A stretch of DNA of 64,000 nt from Onstottus_B arcticum. GTDB lineage: Bacteria > Acidobacteriota > Blastocatellia > UBA7656. This document shows, one piece after another, positions 25,651-36,502 of the stretch. Every line of letters begins with the position of its first letter. Position 1 is the stretch's first letter. The notes beneath the pieces were generated by a model. It was not told the DNA's origin and ran no database searches. It saw nothing but the letters and a program-made list of their open reading frames with translations. A program made the position numbers and the translations under genes. Where the stretch lies: positions 1-64,000 of the forward strand of contig JBBPIE010000004.1 in the NCBI GenBank assembly GCA_038040485.1. The letters are read 5' to 3'.

Positions 25651-28083
25651 ATGCAAACTTTGCTTCAAGACTTGCGCTATGCGATTCGAATGATGGCTGC
25701 CAATCGGAGTTTTACCGCCGTGGCGGTCCTCGCACTCGCTTTGGGGATTGGAGCGACCAGCGTGATCTTCAGTGTGGTCAATGCGGTGTTGCTTCGTTCG
25801 CTGCCCTTCCCCGAACCCGACCGGATCGTCATGGTCTTCGAGAGCGACCTTCAGCAGCACAGCAAAGAAGCCATCGCCGCCGCGAACTTCGTGGATTGGA
25901 GAGGCCAAAACCAGGTCTTCGAAAACATAGCGACTTATCGCGAAGAGGGCTTCAGCCTCACTGGTACCGACAGGCCCGAACGTGCCGCGGGCGTCGTCAC
26001 CACCGCCGGTCTGTTTCCGGTCCTCGGCGTGCAGCCGATAGTGGGCCGAGTCTTTCAGGCGGACGAGGAAAATCGCGGCACTGGCCGGGTCGCGGTCATC
26101 AGTCGTAGCTTGTGGGAAAGGCGATTCGCCGCGAACGCGAACATCATCGGTCAGACGCTGACTGCAAACGGTGAACCCCTTACCATCATCGGAGTAATGC
26201 CCGCCGGATTCCGATTCCCCGGGGAATCCGACCTTTGGATTCCGCCGCGCCACTCCGTCCCCGAACACGTGTTAAGACCCACAGTCGACATGTCGTCCAA
26301 CCGCGACAGCCACTACCTCAGCGCTATAGCGAGGCTCAAGCCGGGCGTAACGCTTCAGCAGGCGAGAGCGGACATGGACATGGTCTCGCGAAACCTGGAG
26401 GAGAAAAACCCCAACAACAACATCGGGCGCGGCGTAAACCTGACGACTCTGCGCGAGCAGAGCGTCGGCGACATACGGCCGGCTCTGCTGGTCTTGTTCG
26501 GGGCGGTGGGTTTTGTGCTGCTGATCGCGTGCGCCAACGTCGCGAACCTGCTGCTGGCTCGAGCAGCGACACGTCAGAAAGAGATAGCCATTCGCACAGC
26601 GCTCGGCGCGACTCGATGGAGGCTCGTCAGACAGTTGCTCACTGAAAGCGTTGTCCTCGCGTTGGCCGGCGGCGCGCTCGGATTGCTGGTGGCGCTCTGG
26701 GGCATCGACCGGTTGGTTTCGGTGATGCCAGCCGACCTCCGCGGCGCGCAGAACATCAAGATTGACGGGCTTGTACTTGGCTTTACGCTAACGGTTGCGC
26801 TTGCGACAGGCGTGGTCTTCGGGCTCTTCCCGGCGTTGCAAGCTACAAGGAACGATTTGAACGAAACGCTCAAAGAGGGAGGACGCGGAGGGACCGCGGG
26901 CGCCCGCCGCAATCGCGCCCGCAGCTTGCTCGTCGTTTCGGAAATCGCGCTGTCGATGGTGCTGTTGATCGGCGCCGGCCTGATGATCAAGAGCTTCGTT
27001 CGGCTCGAGCGAGTCAATCCCGGCTTTGAAACTCGCAACGTGCATACGGTGCGGCTTTCGCTTCCGGCCGCTCAGTATCCGGACAGCCAAAGAAGAGCAG
27101 CGTTCTTTCAACAAGTCGTTCAACGTCTCCAGTCGATTCCCGGCGTTGAGTCCGCGGCCGCAATCTCGCGTCTTCCTCTGACGCCCGGAAACAGCGGCCG
27201 TGGTGTGATCATCGCGGGCCGCCCCACCGATGGTTCAGGTGATGGCCCGAACGCCGACTACCGCGTGATAAGCCGCGATTATTTCCGGACGATCGGTGTT
27301 CCTCTTCTGAAGGGCCGCGCATTCACCGAGGCCGACAACGCCGATGCGCCGCCAGTAGCCATCATCAACGAGAGGATGGCGCGACTCTATTGGACAGACG
27401 AAGACCCGCTCGGCCAGCGCTTGCGGATCGAGAGCGATGACCCGTGGATGGAAATCATTGGCGTCGTCGGAGACGTGAAGCACCTCGGACCGGACGCCGA
27501 ATCGAGGCCTGAATTCTACGTCCCTTACCTCAATGACCCGTGGCCGTTCATGACCGCGCTTGTTCGGAGCGCCGGGAGTCCGAAGAGTCTCGCTGACGCG
27601 ATGAGGAACGAGGTATGGGCCGTGGATAAGGACTTGCCCGTTCCGGATATAAAGACGATGGAGCAACTGCTCTCAGCGTCGGTCGCGCGGCGGCGATTCA
27701 ACATGTTGCTGCTTGGGATCTTCGCGGGCGTCGCGCTGGTGCTTGCAGCCGTTGGCATTTACGGAGTGATCTCTTATTCAGTCACGCAGCGCACTCACGA
27801 GATTGGAATTCGGATGGCGCTCGGAGCGAAGCCGTCCGACGTCGTGAAACTGGTTGTCGGTCAAGGAATCGTGCTTGCGCTGACCGGAGTGGGAATAGGG
27901 CTGGCCGGCGCATTTGCATTGACCCGCGTGCTGGCCAGTCTGCTGTTTGAAGTCGGGACAACCGATCTTGCAACTTTCGCGACCATCTCGCTGCTTCTGA
28001 CGGGAGTGGCTCTGGGAGCCTGTTTCATACCGGCCCGCCGAGCTGCAAAGGTAGATCCGATGATCGCGCTTAGATACGAATAA
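25651..28083 (+). CDS. ADOP-family permease (copy 8)
   Basis: 810 residues, ATG with GGAGG four bases upstream. Begins MQTLLQDLRYAIRMMAANRS, TM1 with LGIGATSVIFSVVNAVLLRS. Periplasmic motif NFVDWRGQNQVFENIATYRE. FtsX half 1 GFVLLIACANVANLLLARAA, half 2 GIYGVISYSVTQRTHEIGIR, end VDPMIALRYE. First array member after the minus-strand STAND/Uma2 island, so the island seems to be inserted into, or preserved within, the array. Confidence 0.92.
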   Translation: MQTLLQDLRYAIRMMAANRSFTAVAVLALALGIGATSVIFSVVNAVLLRSLPFPEPDRIVMVFESDLQQHSKEAIAAANFVDWRGQNQVFENIATYREEGFSLTGTDRPERAAGVVTTAGLFPVLGVQPIVGRVFQADEENRGTGRVAVISRSLWERRFAANANIIGQTLTANGEPLTIIGVMPAGFRFPGESDLWIPPRHSVPEHVLRPTVDMSSNRDSHYLSAIARLKPGVTLQQARADMDMVSRNLEEKNPNNNIGRGVNLTTLREQSVGDIRPALLVLFGAVGFVLLIACANVANLLLARAATRQKEIAIRTALGATRWRLVRQLLTESVVLALAGGALGLLVALWGIDRLVSVMPADLRGAQNIKIDGLVLGFTLTVALATGVVFGLFPALQATRNDLNETLKEGGRGGTAGARRNRARSLLVVSEIALSMVLLIGAGLMIKSFVRLERVNPGFETRNVHTVRLSLPAAQYPDSQRRAAFFQQVVQRLQSIPGVESAAAISRLPLTPGNSGRGVIIAGRPTDGSGDGPNADYRVISRDYFRTIGVPLLKGRAFTEADNADAPPVAIINERMARLYWTDEDPLGQRLRIESDDPWMEIIGVVGDVKHLGPDAESRPEFYVPYLNDPWPFMTALVRSAGSPKSLADAMRNEVWAVDKDLPVPDIKTMEQLLSASVARRRFNMLLLGIFAGVALVLAAVGIYGVISYSVTQRTHEIGIRMALGAKPSDVVKLVVGQGIVLALTGVGIGLAGAFALTRVLASLLFEVGTTDLATFATISLLLTGVALGACFIPARRAAKVDPMIALRYE

Positions 28084-28106
28084 AGGTCTAGGTTTCGAGT
28101 TTCCGG

Positions 28107-28228
28107 TCTTCTCTGCGAAACCTCCGCGTCTTCGCGTCTTTGCGGTTAGAGAGGACTTCCAGGTTTACAAGTTTGCGAGCTCTCCAACCGCAGAGACACA
28201 AAGACGCAGAGGTTTCGCAGAGAAGAGG
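28107..28228. repeat. Inverted repeat with CAGAGACACAAAGACGC-type units
   Basis: Left arm 28107-28151 pairs with right arm 28181-28228 (GCAGAGACACAAAGACGCAG followed by AGGTTTCGCAGAGAAG). Arms are about 45 bases. The unit is near 8 bases rather than 7. It belongs to the same family as 55350-55472, so this repeat type occurs twice in the window. It lies between copy 8 and the frameshifted copy 9. Confidence 0.9.
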
Positions 28229-28308
28229 TGGAGGAGGTGTTCGGAAATGAAGAGTTCCCTGCTGATGATCTCCCTGTTGTTGACGGCAGCACACCCGATG
28301 GAGGGCGT

Positions 28309-30727
28309 ATGACGACTCTGCTGCAAGACGTTCGATATGGCATTCGAATGCTCATCAAGAACCCGGGCTTCGCATTGATCGCGGCAATCACGCTTGCCCT
28401 CGGAATCGGCGCGAACACGGCCATCTTCAGCGTCGTCAATACGGTGCTGCTCCGCCCTCTGCCTTACAAAGACGCGGACCGTATTCTCACGCTCTGGGAA
28501 ACAGACGCGAGCACCGGTAAGAAAGAGGATGGCGCCGCCCCTGCTAACTTCCTCGATTGGCGCGACCAGAATCAAGTCTTCGAGCGAATGGCCATCGCCG
28601 AGCCTTACAGCCATCGGCTCACGGGAAATGACGAGCCGGAGTCGTTCAGGTCGTGGCTCGTGTCTGACGGTTTGTTCGACATACTCGGTGTAAAGGCGGT
28701 CTATGGGCGCACATTCTTACCCGAGGAGTTTCAGGCGGGCAATGATCGCGTGATCATTATCGGCGAAGCTCTGTGGCGCAGGCGCTTCGGCGCCAACAAG
28801 GAACTCGTCGGGCAGTCACTCCTGCTCAATGGCCAGCCTCACACCATCGTCGGAATAATGCCCGCCGCGTTCGAGTTTCCTTCCGGCCGAGCGATGTGGG
28901 CGCCGCTGGTCATCCGAGATAGCTACAAGCGTGACCGCCGCTCGACCTACATCAAGGTTATCGGGCAGCTCAAGCCCGGCGTCTCGCGCGAGCAAGCGCA
29001 ACAAGAAATGACGGCCATCCACGCGCGGCTCTCCGAACAGTACCCGCAATACGTCAAAGGCCGAGGCGTGCTACTCGTACCACTCGCCGAACAAATGACG
29101 GCAGAGGCTCGGCCCGCGCTGCTACTACTATTGGGCGCAGCGGGTTTCGTGCTCCTGATAGCCTGCGCCAACGTAGCAAACCTGCTGCTTGCCAGAGGAG
29201 CCGAGCGCCAAAAGGAGTTCGCAATCCGCGCCGCGTTGGGCGCCGTTCGCGCTCGCCTCGTCCGCCAATTGATCACCGAAAGCGTAACGCTTGCTTTGCT
29301 CGGAAGCGCCGGCGGCATCCTCATGGCGTGGTGGGGCGTGGATGCGGTGCTGGCCTTCAGTCCCAGCAATCTGCCGCGCCACACCGAGATCGGTTTTGAT
29401 GGCCGCGTTCTGCTTTTTGCGCTTGCGGTATCGATGCTGACGGCGCTCATCTTCGGTCTTGCGCCGGCGTTGCAGTTCTCGAAGCCCGATCTGCAAGACT
29501 CGTTGAAAGAAGGTGGCCGGGCGGCGGGCGACGGGTCCGCGCGTCACCGCTTGCGCAACGCGCTCGTCGTTTCGGAAATCGCTCTGGCGTTGACGCTGCT
29601 GATCGGCGCGGGCTTGCTGGTTCGCAGTTTTGTTCGCTTGCTGCAGGTCGATCCGGGCTTCGCGACTCGCAACGCGATTTCGCTTGAAGTGCATGTCTGG
29701 GGCAGCAGCCGGACTCCTCAGCAACGGGCGGCGTTTTTCGAGCAAACCCTGGATCGTATAGCGGCACTGCCGGGAGTCGAATCAGCCGGCGCCGTCTCAG
29801 CGCTCCCGTTTCACGACAACAGCATCGACATCAACGGCATCTTCACTCTGGAGGGCAGCCCTCCGCCTCTCCAAGGTCAAAGAGCCGTCGGCTTTCTTGA
29901 CCGTGGCAACGACAGACTACTTTGCGGCGATGGGCATTCCTCTGCGGCGCGGGCGCGTCTTCACTAGCTTCGACAGGGACGGGGCGCAGCCGGTGGCGCT
30001 GATATCTGAGACCACGGCCCGCCGCTTCTGGCCTGATGAAGACCCGGTTGGAAAGAAGATCAAGCTTGGCTTTGTCGGCGAGGCGAAGGTCCGAGAGATC
30101 ATCGGCATTGTCGGCGATGTTCGTCATGACGGATTGGACAGCGACCCGCGCACGGAAATTTTCCTGCCTCATCTCCAGGAGCCTTACGGCTCGATGACCT
30201 ACATCGTGCGCACCGGCGGCGAACCCTCGACAGCGCTGCAAGCGGTAAAAGCCGAAGTGTGGGCGGTGAACAAGAACCTGCCGTTCTCGAGTATCGCGAC
30301 GATCGACGACCTTGTTTCGAGGTCGCTTGGTGAAAGACGCTTCAACCTGCTGCTTCTCGGCGCGTTCGCTGGAATCGCTTTGACGCTCGCCGGGATTGGG
30401 ATCTACGGACTGATGAGTTTTTCGACGAGCCGCCGCACCCACGAGATCGGAGTTCGAATCGCGTTGGGCGCGCAGACTCGTGACATTATGAAAGCGGTGC
30501 TCAAGGAAGGGATACTGCTCACGACTGCCGGTTTGGCGGTTGGCTTGATTGCCTCGATCGCGTTGACTCGGTTGCTGTCGAGCTTGTTGTTTGGAGTGAC
30601 CGCAACCGATCCGCTCACATTCATCGCGATTTCCCTAGTCCTGGCAGGGGTGGCTCTGGTGGCCTGTTTCGTGCCTGCACGCCGGGCAACACGAGTCGAT
30701 CCAATGGTCGCTCTGAGGTACGAATGA
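28309..30727 (+). pseudogene. ADOP-family permease (copy 9), frameshifted
   Basis: Starts at ATG 28309 (GGAGGG at 28300-28305; MTTLLQDVRYGIRMLIKNPG). The first frame runs through TM1, the MacB-like domain and FtsX half 1 (GFVLLIACANVANLLLARGA). It leaves the family pattern near 29880 and stops at 29967. The family sequence continues in the +1 frame as FLTVATTDYFAAMGIPLRRG through FtsX half 2 (GIYGLMSFSTSRRTHEIGVR) to VDPMVALRYE at 30727. One extra base, or two lost, around 29876-29886 (GGTCAAAGAGCC) explains it. It could be a recent mutation or an assembly error, since the rest shows no decay. No slippery heptamer is evident at this site. Confidence 0.85.
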
Positions 30728-30733
30728 GAAGAA

Positions 30734-30784
30734 GCTAGAGGTCAGAGGTCAGAAGTCAGAAGTCAGAAGTCAGAGGTCAGAGGT
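30734..30784 (+). repeat. Direct heptamer array (AGARGTC) running into a gene start
   Basis: Seven units of AGAGGTC or AGAAGTC, the last reading AGAGGTG whose GTG is the likely start codon of the next gene. No complementary arm is present. The units themselves offer a weak ribosome site (AGAGGT). Confidence 0.85.
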
Positions 30785-31382
30785 GATCGAAGAACGATTG
30801 CGGCTCGAGCTGCTGCAAATGCGCGAAGCAGATCAAGCGGTGCGAGCTGAGCTTGCCGCTGATGGATCGCTGTTCGACGGCTACCACCCGCGAATGGAAG
30901 AACTGCATCGCCGCAATGCCGAACGGCTGGCAGAGATCATCGAGCAACAAGGCTGGCCTGCTATCAGTCTCGTTGGAGAAGACGGATCGGATGCCGCCTG
31001 GATGATCGCCCAGCACGCGATCGGAGAGCCCGCGTTTCAACGGCGCTGCCTTTCTCTTCTCACTCAGGCCGCGGCTGACAGTGCAATCCCCGCCTGGCAA
31101 CCGGCCTATCTTGAAGACCGGATTCGGATGTTCGAAGACAGACCTCAGCTTTATGGAACTCAGTACGACTGGGACGAGAATGGCGAGATGGAACCCTGGC
31201 CGATCGAAGACGAGGAGCACATCGACGACCGCCGGCTCGCGATTGGCCTGGGTGCGCTCGCCGAGAACACCGCGAGAATGCGAGAAGGTGTCGCAGGCGA
31301 AAAGGAGCAGCCACCTCGCGATTGGGCGCGCAGACGGAAAGAATTCGATGACTGGGCGCACAAAACCGGCTGGCGTGACTAG
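30783..31382 (+). CDS. DUF6624-like protein
   Basis: 199 residues from GTG 30783. Cytoplasmic, acidic, no signal or TM. The N-terminal half has a charged helix with AELLQM/RLELLQMREADQAVRAE and RLAEIIEQQGWPAISLVGED. The central part, DAAWMIAQHAIGEPAFQRRC, and later PAYLEDRIRMFEDRPQLYGT with PIEDEEHIDDRR and GLGALAEN, matches the pattern I associate with DUF6624, a family of unknown function. The gene begins inside repeat DNA and sits between a broken and an intact ADOP copy. No operon partner is clear. Confidence 0.7.
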   Translation: MIEERLRLELLQMREADQAVRAELAADGSLFDGYHPRMEELHRRNAERLAEIIEQQGWPAISLVGEDGSDAAWMIAQHAIGEPAFQRRCLSLLTQAAADSAIPAWQPAYLEDRIRMFEDRPQLYGTQYDWDENGEMEPWPIEDEEHIDDRRLAIGLGALAENTARMREGVAGEKEQPPRDWARRRKEFDDWAHKTGWRD

Positions 31383-31450
31383 AAACCTGCGACGCTGCCT
31401 TCCTCCAGGTCACTTACCAGGAACGAGAAAGCCCGAATCGAGGAGACCGT

Positions 31451-33883
31451 ATGACGACTCTGGTGCAAGATCTGCGATACGGCGCTCGGATGCTATTCAA
31501 GAGCCCGGCGGTCACGGCGGTCGCCATTCTCTCGCTCGCTCTCGGCATCAGCGCCAATACAGTGATCTTCAGCGTGATCAACGCCGTGCTGCTCAAATCG
31601 CTGCCTTACGCGGAGGCTGACGGCATCGTGCTCCTTTGGGGAGACATGCCGAATGAAGGTAATAATCGCAGTCAGGTTTCCGCCACCGATGTGGACGATT
31701 GGCGGAATCAGAACTGCGTTTTTGAAGAGGTCGCGACTTACTCAAGCTGGGCGCCGATCCTTTCGGGCGCGGGCGAGCCCGACCGAGTTAACGCGATGCA
31801 GGTCGGCGATGGCTACTTCAAGATCATGAGAGGCGAGCCTATTCTCGGGCGGACGTTCCTCCCCGAGGAGCAAGAAGACGGAAAGGATTTCGTTGTCATT
31901 CTTGGTCACGGCTTATGGCAGCGAGCGTTCGGCGGCGACGCGAATATTGTAGGGAAAACGGTCTTGCTCAACAGCCGGCCTTACACGGTTGTCGGAGTGA
32001 TGCCGGCTGATTTTCAATCTCTTCCATCAAGCCTCGTCGGCGCGCGCGCGGAGTTCTACCGGCCGGTTGCCGAAAAACATGATAACGAGGAACGAAGCTC
32101 GCGCCACCTTCGAGCGATCGCGCGGCTCAAGCCCGGCGTGCCTCTCGCGCAGGCGCAATCGGAGATGAACGTTATCGCAAGCCGTTTGGAGCAGCAGTAT
32201 CCGAGAGACAACACCGGTTACGGCGTGCGGCTGGTCGCGCTGGCTGAAGACACAGTTGGCGGGTTGCGAGCGACCCTGCTGATGCTGTTTGGGGCGGTCG
32301 GTTTTGTGTTGCTCATCGCCTGCGCCAACGTGGGGAACTTGCTGCTCGCGCGTTCTGCTGCGCGCCAAAAAGAGATCGCCATAAGGGCCGCGCTCGGGGC
32401 CGCGCGGTCTCGCCTGGTGCGACAACTGCTCACCGAAAGCGTGATGCTGGCGATGGCAGGCGGAGGACTGGGCCTGCTCTTTGCGCTATGGGGGACGAGC
32501 CTCGTCGAATCGCTCGGCTCGAAGGTCAACCCGATGCTCAGCGAAATCCCGGTGGATCTGCGTGTGCTGGGGTTCACACTGGCGATCTCGCTGCTGACCG
32601 GAATTGTGTTTGGACTCGCTCCGGCGCTACACGTCTCGAAGCTCGATTTGAATGAAGCGCTCAAGGAGGGCGGCCGAAGCTCCGGCGCGGGAGCGGCCCG
32701 CAATCGACTGCGCAGCGCGCTCGTCGTTGCCGAAGTCGCAATGGCGCTCGTTCTCTTGATCAGCGCCGGGTTGCTGATCAAGACAGTAATCCGGTTGCGC
32801 GACGTTAACACCGGATTCAATCCCGAAAACCTCGTAACCATGAACGTCGCGCTCCCGAATGCGAAATATCCTAAAGCCCCGACATGGATTGCTTTCTACA
32901 ATCAAATCATCGAGCGCATCCAGTCTCTTCCGGGCGTGAAGTCCGCTGGCGTGACGAGCATACTTCCTTTCGGCGGAAACTTCGATGGCAGAGGTCTCGC
33001 AGTGGAGACGCGCCCGAAACCTCGTGGTGAAGAGATCAGCGTGGCTCTTTACATAGCGACGCCCGGATACTTGCAAGCGATGGGAATTCCGATGCTGGAG
33101 GGCCGGGCATTGGCCGAGCAGGACGTTGAGGCCTCGCCTCTTGTTGCGCTGGTTAATCAGACGATGGCCGAAGAGCTTTGGCCGAACGACGATCCGATTG
33201 GCAAGCGAATCAAGTTTCCGGGTTCGGAAAAGCGGCCGCAGCCCTGGAGAACGGTCGTTGGCGTAGTCAGCGACGTCGCGCAGTTTGGGTTGGACAAGAA
33301 GCCGCCGATGCAAATGTATCTGCCCGAAGCGCAGTTCCCCACCTCCTTTATGACTTTGGTTGTTCGGACGAATTCAGACCCGTCTGGAATGACCGCGTCA
33401 ATTCGCGAACAGATTCTTGCCGTCGACAGGGACCAGGCGGTTTCCAACATCGCGACGATGAAGGAATTGCTTGGGGACTCGATTTCGCTGAGGCGCTTCT
33501 CAATGCTGCTGCTCATAAGCTTTGCTGGCATCGCACTGACGCTTGCAGCGGTCGGCATCTACGGAGTCATTTCCTACACGGTCACGCAACGTTCTCACGA
33601 GATAGGGATTCGCATGGCGCTGGGGGCGGGCCGGAAAGACATACTCAAGCTCGTCGTGGGCCAAGGCATGACGTTGACGCTGGCCGGCGTGGCTATCGGG
33701 CTCGTGTCGGCGTTCGGATTGACACGCGTGATGGTGGGCTTGCTGTTCGGCGTGAGCGCAACTGACCCAGCGACGTTCGTGTTGATTTCAATCGTGCTTG
33801 CCGGAGTGGCTCTGGGAGCTTGTTTCGTTCCTGCTCGCCGAGCGACGAGAGTCGATCCGATGGTGGCGCTGAGATACGAATGA
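31451..33883 (+). CDS. ADOP-family permease (copy 10)
   Basis: 810 residues, ATG with GAGGAGACC just upstream. Begins MTTLVQDLRYGARMLFKSPA, TM1 with LGISANTVIFSVINAVLLKS. Periplasmic motif DVDDWRNQNCVFEEVATYSS contains an unpaired Cys unusual for the array. FtsX half 1 GFVLLIACANVGNLLLARSA, half 2 GIYGVISYTVTQRSHEIGIR, end VDPMVALRYE. The stop is followed by AACGATT and GATTTTN heptamers. Confidence 0.92.
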   Translation: MTTLVQDLRYGARMLFKSPAVTAVAILSLALGISANTVIFSVINAVLLKSLPYAEADGIVLLWGDMPNEGNNRSQVSATDVDDWRNQNCVFEEVATYSSWAPILSGAGEPDRVNAMQVGDGYFKIMRGEPILGRTFLPEEQEDGKDFVVILGHGLWQRAFGGDANIVGKTVLLNSRPYTVVGVMPADFQSLPSSLVGARAEFYRPVAEKHDNEERSSRHLRAIARLKPGVPLAQAQSEMNVIASRLEQQYPRDNTGYGVRLVALAEDTVGGLRATLLMLFGAVGFVLLIACANVGNLLLARSAARQKEIAIRAALGAARSRLVRQLLTESVMLAMAGGGLGLLFALWGTSLVESLGSKVNPMLSEIPVDLRVLGFTLAISLLTGIVFGLAPALHVSKLDLNEALKEGGRSSGAGAARNRLRSALVVAEVAMALVLLISAGLLIKTVIRLRDVNTGFNPENLVTMNVALPNAKYPKAPTWIAFYNQIIERIQSLPGVKSAGVTSILPFGGNFDGRGLAVETRPKPRGEEISVALYIATPGYLQAMGIPMLEGRALAEQDVEASPLVALVNQTMAEELWPNDDPIGKRIKFPGSEKRPQPWRTVVGVVSDVAQFGLDKKPPMQMYLPEAQFPTSFMTLVVRTNSDPSGMTASIREQILAVDRDQAVSNIATMKELLGDSISLRRFSMLLLISFAGIALTLAAVGIYGVISYTVTQRSHEIGIRMALGAGRKDILKLVVGQGMTLTLAGVAIGLVSAFGLTRVMVGLLFGVSATDPATFVLISIVLAGVALGACFVPARRATRVDPMVALRYE

Positions 33884-33886
33884 AAC

Positions 33887-33990
33887 GATTTTGGATTTTA
33901 GATTTTGGATTTTGGATTCCCCAGGCGGATCTTTTATAGAACGCGGGGGCGATCCTCAATCCAAAATCTAAAATCCAAAATCCAAAATCA
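33887..33990. repeat. Heptamer inverted-repeat element (GATTTTN)
   Basis: Left arm 33887-33917 (GATTTTG, GATTTTA, GATTTTG, GATTTTG) pairs almost perfectly with right arm 33957-33990 (CAATCCAAAATCTAAAATCC and on). The core is about 40 bases. The position of the single A-variant unit is mirrored in the other arm, so the arms match unit by unit and not just on average. Ends at GAAGGAGAGG of copy 11. Confidence 0.92.
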
Positions 33991-34003
33991 GAAGGAGAGG
34001 CTA

Positions 34004-36403
<2,400 letters not shown>

Positions 36404-36406
36404 TCG

Positions 36407-36487
36407 AATTGCGGAATGCGGATTTCGGATTGCGGATTTGGGTTTCCTGTCCTGAATCCGCAATCCGCAATCCGCAATCCGAAATTT
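36407..36487. repeat. Heptamer inverted-repeat element (GCGGATT)
   Basis: Left arm 36407-36440 (GCGGAAT, GCGGATTTCGGATTGCGGAT) and right arm 36453-36487 (AATCCGCAATCCGCAATCCG) flank a core of only about 12 bases, so a long hairpin is possible. It lies between the stop of copy 11 and CAAGGAG of copy 12. Confidence 0.9.
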
Positions 36488-36502
36488 AGGCAAGGAGACT
36501 CA

